A stretch of 64,000 nucleotides of DNA from an uncultured Clostridia bacterium (lineage in GTDB: Bacteria; Bacillota; Clostridia; Christensenellales; UBA1242). The DNA is taken from the NCBI GenBank assembly GCA_934746645.1, contig CAKVFE010000001.1, positions 248,001 through 312,000 on the forward strand, read 5' to 3'. The notes beneath the pieces are model-generated. The model saw only the letters and a program-made list of their open reading frames with translations, was not told where the DNA came from and searched no databases. Below are positions 60,601 through 64,000 of this stretch, piece after piece; position 1 is the first letter of the stretch, and every line of letters starts with the position of its first letter. Position numbers and translations under genes: made by a program.

Positions 60601-63600
60601 AGGTGTTGAATTTCTACTTGTTGTAGTAACCAATCCTCTATACGCTGTTCCAAATTTCAATGTCTTATTATCAATTCTACTTCCGTCAAAAATATAGAAT
60701 TTATTTTCATCAATTTCAAAAGTATTTTGATTGTTGCCACTGTTTTTGCCATCATCATTATAATAAGGATTTAATTTTGCACCTTTTGCTAATTTTTGAC
60801 TATCAAATAATGAAACGGCAGGTATCATACTTATATTATTATCAAGTTTAAATTGTGTTGGTAAGTTGAATATATATTCCGAAACGCCAGATGTCTTAAC
60901 AAACTCAACTGAACTAGATTCAGTATCAACAATATATTTATTTAATCTCTTATTAAGTACATTAACTAATTGAGCATATTCAATACCACCATAAACACCA
61001 TTAGTGTTTGTCAAATTTGTTGAGCCATCAACTATTGTCATAGCCCCAGAAGTTTGAGCACTTGCATTAGAGTAGTTAGAATATGGTAAGAAATCAAACA
61101 CAAAGAACACATTGTTAAATGTTGAAGGGTTAATGCTTTCCATATAAGCAATACCATTGATTGCTTGATTATCTTGGTTTTGAACGCCTAAATATCGTCC
61201 ATCATACAAAATTCTTGCTAAAGTATATCCACCTTCTAATTGAGAAGCTGTTCCTATTATTCTACCTATTACACCACCAGCAAATCTAGTACTTGATTTA
61301 GATGGTTTTATATCTCCAGTTGCAGTAGGTTTAATATTGATATCACTAAAGTTAATAAATTTAGATAACGACAATGTTGTTTGAGATGAATTTGTTTCAG
61401 CTTGACCAAATACACCACCTATTGAATATGTTAATGATGGATTGCTACCATTTAAATTCAATTCACCAACATTGTACATTGCATAATATTTACCACCAGA
61501 TACATTACCAGCAATACCACCAATCATAACACTATTTGCATTAGTTTCAGTGATTGTAACGTCGCCAGTATTAACAACTTTTGACATCTCAGAACTATCA
61601 CTTGTATTAGAGATACTTCCTGCGATACCTCCAGCATAAATTGATGAACCTGAAGTTAAGTCGCTTGTAACATTAATATTTGAGCCATTAGTCATAGTAT
61701 ATGATGTTACTCTACTACCAGTACATTTAAACTCAGAGCCACTACCAATAATACCACCGACATTCAATATTACTGATTCTCCATCATTTACAGGACTATG
61801 TACATTAATATTAATGCTATATTTTTCATTATTAGTTTTTGTTACACTATGTCTTTCAATTGTTGAATCATTTTGAACCCAATAATCATTGACATTAGCT
61901 TGTTCTAATGAACTATTAACGCCATATCCGACAATACCACCAATATTGGCATCAATATTGTTTATTTTTTGTGTATTAGCATAATTGATATCACCTTTAA
62001 AGTTGACATCTCTCATTTGACCATTTTCAACATAGCCAAACACACCACCATAATTTACTTTATATTTTCCAACTCCATTTACAGAATCAAATGTATAGAC
62101 ATTATTTATTTTTTCTCTATAATCACCAGCCAACAATTGAGTTGAGTTGACACTTGTAAATGTTGAACGAGTTGATTTACCTATTAATGAACCAACATTA
62201 ATTCTTCTATTCTTATCAGAAGCCAATCTAATATTTTGCAATTTAATTGTTGTATTAGAATTATTAATAATTTCTACATTATCAAAAGTAGAGTTATAAG
62301 TTGTACCAGCAACACCACCAAAACTAATTTCTTTAGTATTGATTGTTGAATCGCTAGGTTTAAATATCAACTCACCTTTTGTAATATCAAGATTTACATT
62401 AATATTTTGTAATGTTGACTCTGTCAAATTACCTATCATTAATCCAATACCAACATAGTCATTGCTATATGTAACATTACCGTTATTATTGGCTTTCAAA
62501 GTAAATCCAACATTAGATAATACAGTGTTGGATACTGTTTTTGCAAAGAAACCTTGATATTCATTTTGAGAATTAGATGAATAAGAATTTTGCAAAGTAT
62601 CACTATTTGTAGAATACTCAGCGACAAAATCAACATTCATAATTGTTGCATTACTTAATCTTGAGAATATTGATGATGGTTGATTAATATTACCTAAAGT
62701 TTTCACTGTAACTACTGGATTCTTATTATCAGTTTGGACACCAATAATTGTTCCTTCAAAAGAATTATAAACCAATGCGTCATTTTTATTCTCAGATATA
62801 ATGATATCGAAGCTATTTTTTAGTAAATAATATTTGTTACGAGTATTTGTATTATTGCTAATATTGGTATTAAATGTTGTAGCATTTGTAATTTCTGTAT
62901 AGTTAGAATAAATACCAACTATATACTCTGGCAATAAATCACCTAATTTCCACAATTTACTATCAAGTTCACTTAAATCTGCACTTAAAGAAATTGCATC
63001 CCAAATAAACATATTAAACAATGAATTATTTGTTCCGTTAGTGCCAAATATTACATCAAGTTTTAATTGGTTACCAATAGTTGCTTTTGCTTCATTAATA
63101 CCAGTAGGAGCATTAGTATAATCCCCTTCAACTGGGCTAAATTCAGCACCAACATCTTCAGCAGTATACTTTTCATTATCAGATTTAACATTATATACAT
63201 CATTTATTAATGTGTTTTGATCATTAAATGTTGTAGAAATAACTGTACTAAATATATATCTTCTTGAAGAGTTTTCACTACCAGTACCATTTACTATATA
63301 AACTTTTCTAGTTTCTACAATATTTGGTTCTGAACTTATCCATATAGATGATTCTAAAGATGTGTTAGTATATGAAGCTCCAATCAAAGAGCCAACATAA
63401 GCTTTAACAGTACTAGAACTACTGATTTTAATAGCTCTATATTTGTCATTAGACATACTAATTACATTGCCTATTTCTGGCATTGTAACTTTAAAATTAT
63501 GTTGTTTAGATATATCATTTTCATAAGTATTTAATAAATTGTCATAAACAATTTCTTTTACATCATTTGTCCATTGGTTAACTGCAAAAGCATAATCCAA

Positions 63601-64000
63601 TTGTAAATCATAGTATACATTATTTAATTTTGAAACATGCAATCCAATTAAACCACCAATATACTGAGATGCATAAACTTTTGCTGTAGTAATAACATGT
63701 GAATAGTGTGCATAACCAGCAGTTAATCCAACTAATCCGCCTGCTGCTTTTGCTCTATTATTAACAATGTTTACTCTAGAATAACTATCAACAATAATTG
63801 CACCAGTATCTGTAGTATTAGGAACAGAACCACTATAACCTGCTATGCCACCTATAGCAATAGATGTTGTAGTTCCAAATAGATTATCAATTTCTCCTTC
63901 AGTAGTATTGCCTGTGTTAAAGTTTTTATCGATGTTTTCTTGAATAGAATCAATATATTCGACTCTAACTTGTTCAAGCATACCAAAGTTTTCACCTGCT
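57640..64000 (-). CDS. Second giant GLUG-repeat surface protein, C-terminal part
   Basis: The last 2,120 residues of a protein whose 5' end lies beyond the window; the frame is still open at 64000, with a GENFG-type GLUG element. It is built almost wholly of GLUG repeats (IGGIAGYSGSV, VGGLVGYNSGTI, FGGVVGASTNGSI). Three divergent restart-like modules lie near 62930, 60780 and 59720. Unlike the neighbour, the C terminus has no InlB repeats, Ig-like domain, LPXTG or membrane helix; it ends in a 170-residue non-repeat segment (YKFSSGY-like end, KFSSGY). The two genes are probably paralogous tandem adhesins. The signal peptide cannot be checked here. Confidence 0.82.
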   Translation of the reverse strand, partial: AGENFGMLEQVRVEYIDSIQENIDKNFNTGNTTEGEIDNLFGTTTSIAIGGIAGYSGSVPNTTDTGAIIVDSYSRVNIVNNRAKAAGGLVGLTAGYAHYSHVITTAKVYASQYIGGLIGLHVSKLNNVYYDLQLDYAFAVNQWTNDVKEIVYDNLLNTYENDISKQHNFKVTMPEIGNVISMSNDKYRAIKISSSSTVKAYVGSLIGASYTNTSLESSIWISSEPNIVETRKVYIVNGTGSENSSRRYIFSTVISTTFNDQNTLINDVYNVKSDNEKYTAEDVGAEFSPVEGDYTNAPTGINEAKATIGNQLKLDVIFGTNGTNNSLFNMFIWDAISLSADLSELDSKLWKLGDLLPEYIVGIYSNYTEITNATTFNTNISNNTNTRNKYYLLKNSFDIIISENKNDALVYNSFEGTIIGVQTDNKNPVVTVKTLGNINQPSSIFSRLSNATIMNVDFVAEYSTNSDTLQNSYSSNSQNEYQGFFAKTVSNTVLSNVGFTLKANNNGNVTYSNDYVGIGLMIGNLTESTLQNINVNLDITKGELIFKPSDSTINTKEISFGGVAGTTYNSTFDNVEIINNSNTTIKLQNIRLASDKNRRINVGSLIGKSTRSTFTSVNSTQLLAGDYREKINNVYTFDSVNGVGKYKVNYGGVFGYVENGQMRDVNFKGDINYANTQKINNIDANIGGIVGYGVNSSLEQANVNDYWVQNDSTIERHSVTKTNNEKYSININVHSPVNDGESVILNVGGIIGSGSEFKCTGSRVTSYTMTNGSNINVTSDLTSGSSIYAGGIAGSISNTSDSSEMSKVVNTGDVTITETNANSVMIGGIAGNVSGGKYYAMYNVGELNLNGSNPSLTYSIGGVFGQAETNSSQTTLSLSKFINFSDINIKPTATGDIKPSKSSTRFAGGVIGRIIGTASQLEGGYTLARILYDGRYLGVQNQDNQAINGIAYMESINPSTFNNVFFVFDFLPYSNYSNASAQTSGAMTIVDGSTNLTNTNGVYGGIEYAQLVNVLNKRLNKYIVDTESSSVEFVKTSGVSEYIFNLPTQFKLDNNISMIPAVSLFDSQKLAKGAKLNPYYNDDGKNSGNNQNTFEIDENKFYIFDGSRIDNKTLKFGTAYRGLVTTTSRNSTPTVTLSNMPSDNYGVLSNLRFKFDTTHTNNHYGIVDNNFGNIINCITYNVIVDTYISFNNNVATFVYNNAGNIVQSGSTIMLYAYNIRTSGSEFNGFVRQNLKDGFIKDCYSTVSLVKLNSSSAIFDSNVQLIGFAKYNAGVIETSYFAGTLPTDNIGGNVFVEENSIDSKTGIIRNCYYDADATNKYNSTGDYLDISTISSVPNNNTVKHMSTVDFLVPKDNEYKAFKYALATDYVPSSWDYSVQDTDYGFNFGYRTIKGAKSIPTIFAIDSFNDISAVMIDIDETKTYSDVLVYGITHSGLFNVVEQLQNIKSTISVNLALLTNIDMSKINFAKDTNRGILETNVELSKTLYGRGYTISNLKVEALQQGENRENVGLFSYISTSGKVFDLILSNANVDFNVSSVNVGALAGTNSGTITNVRVNGNSTIKNTSSTTTSGVGGLVGYNSGTIDNSSINNEMINSVTVEGYVNVGGLVGYNSGKILGSNNTYIDEINSATVKGYQNVGGAVGYSNGGEITNISVVSSTVNYQTLDPFQISINESDYGTWNLIENTWTSAYKDLINSSGSKLATSYSNMGGVVGLLNNATLNNPKVTSSSIVGQANIGGIVGYNDGGIISTTLSTWTSGDVIVDGKFVTGGIVGFNYKNPKNTYSVARIEGVSTKSSISANVGNKSNMENVSIGGVVGTNLAGSINNIKVENSKIYGSKLFGGVVGASTNGSIDNVSVDNTQLIYHSNIDMDGHNGDMGDTLMMGVTTGATWSGNNFNRYFGLGGGGSHIQNADKTKGSFVMEYGGLDPKLGTNNQILGKGKFNLLFGFIAGVSNNTTITNKSSSNSKITGVYDTYTTYRSNVDDWNDFGQNWATISRYTYQGTRYFTINSQEKFYLGSDDYIKYTDKFNKEFTSQYTGYHVSAVLSGKDFYALINEIVQSLGTDFDLYDYGMYNGMIFESATLGSETKLGSRKYDGPGTFGGRMSENYWQNIKFSSGY

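Noticed and set aside
34169..64000. Many open frames on the plus strand inside the two giant genes (e.g. 39279-39689, 54491-54769, 59138-59461).
   Set aside because: They are mirror frames of repetitive, Asn/Ser/Thr-rich coding sequence. None has a convincing ribosome binding site, and their products are low-complexity or serine/isoleucine-rich.
1..64000. CRISPR array, known anti-phage defence system or secondary-metabolite cluster.
   Set aside because: No regularly spaced direct repeats with unique spacers, no Cas-like, restriction, retron or synthetase motifs were seen on either strand.

Overview
The window comes from a low-GC bacterium of the Bacillota (Firmicutes) type, most likely an uncultivated gut-associated lineage. 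The evidence is AT-rich DNA, strong GGAGG ribosome binding sites, TTGACA/TATAAT promoters, U-tailed terminators, and Firmicutes-type ribosomal, RNA polymerase and phage genes. The genetic code is standard, since TGA is used as a stop. I see no rRNA, tRNA, CRISPR array, insertion sequence or integrase.

Layout. (1) 1-9526, minus strand: a tightly packed prophage-type early operon, truncated at the window start. Its recognisable core is a YqaJ-family exonuclease, a DUF1351 protein, a RecT annealing protein, a RusA resolvase, a Lin1244/DUF4373-like replication protein and a double-OB SSB. It also holds an ASCH-domain protein and many small phage proteins. One gene (8373-9029) ends in a locally GC-rich, lectin-like segment that looks like the variable region of a diversity-generating retroelement target. 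(2) 9590-11020: a plus-strand lipoprotein with permuted NlpC/P60-like residues, a small membrane protein, and an unexplained chain of five hairpins. (3) 11029-13467, minus: rpmG-secE-nusG-rplK-rplA. (4) 13589-15300, minus: an ABC transporter pair. (5) 15579-20599: unrecognised genes, including two tandem copies of a two-gene cassette (large protein plus small 'MTYN' protein). (6) 20810-25049, minus: the str operon rpsL-rpsG-fusA-tuf. (7) 25392-26024, minus: two small genes, a HicB-like protein and a 75-residue protein behind a perfect consensus promoter. (8) 26198-33520, minus: rpoB-rpoC behind a long structured leader. (9) 34169-64000, minus: two giant repeat-built surface proteins. One is a complete 7,592-residue lipoprotein (Ig-like, GLUG beta-helix and InlB-type repeats). 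The other is the C-terminal 2,120 residues of a second GLUG protein.

How it fits together. Regions 3, 6 and 8 are the normal transcription/translation supercluster of Firmicutes, rearranged. The usual order is secE-nusG-rplK-rplA-rplJ-rplL-rpoB-rpoC-rpsL-rpsG-fusA-tuf. Here the secE-rplA block lies downstream of the rpoBC and str blocks, rplJ and rplL are absent, and unrelated genes fill the gaps. The RpoB and S12 sequences carry residues at classical rifampicin (H526) and streptomycin (K88) positions that match known resistance substitutions. The most promising undescribed items are the duplicated two-gene cassette, the hairpin array after rplA, the candidate hypervariable phage protein and the giant lipoprotein gene.
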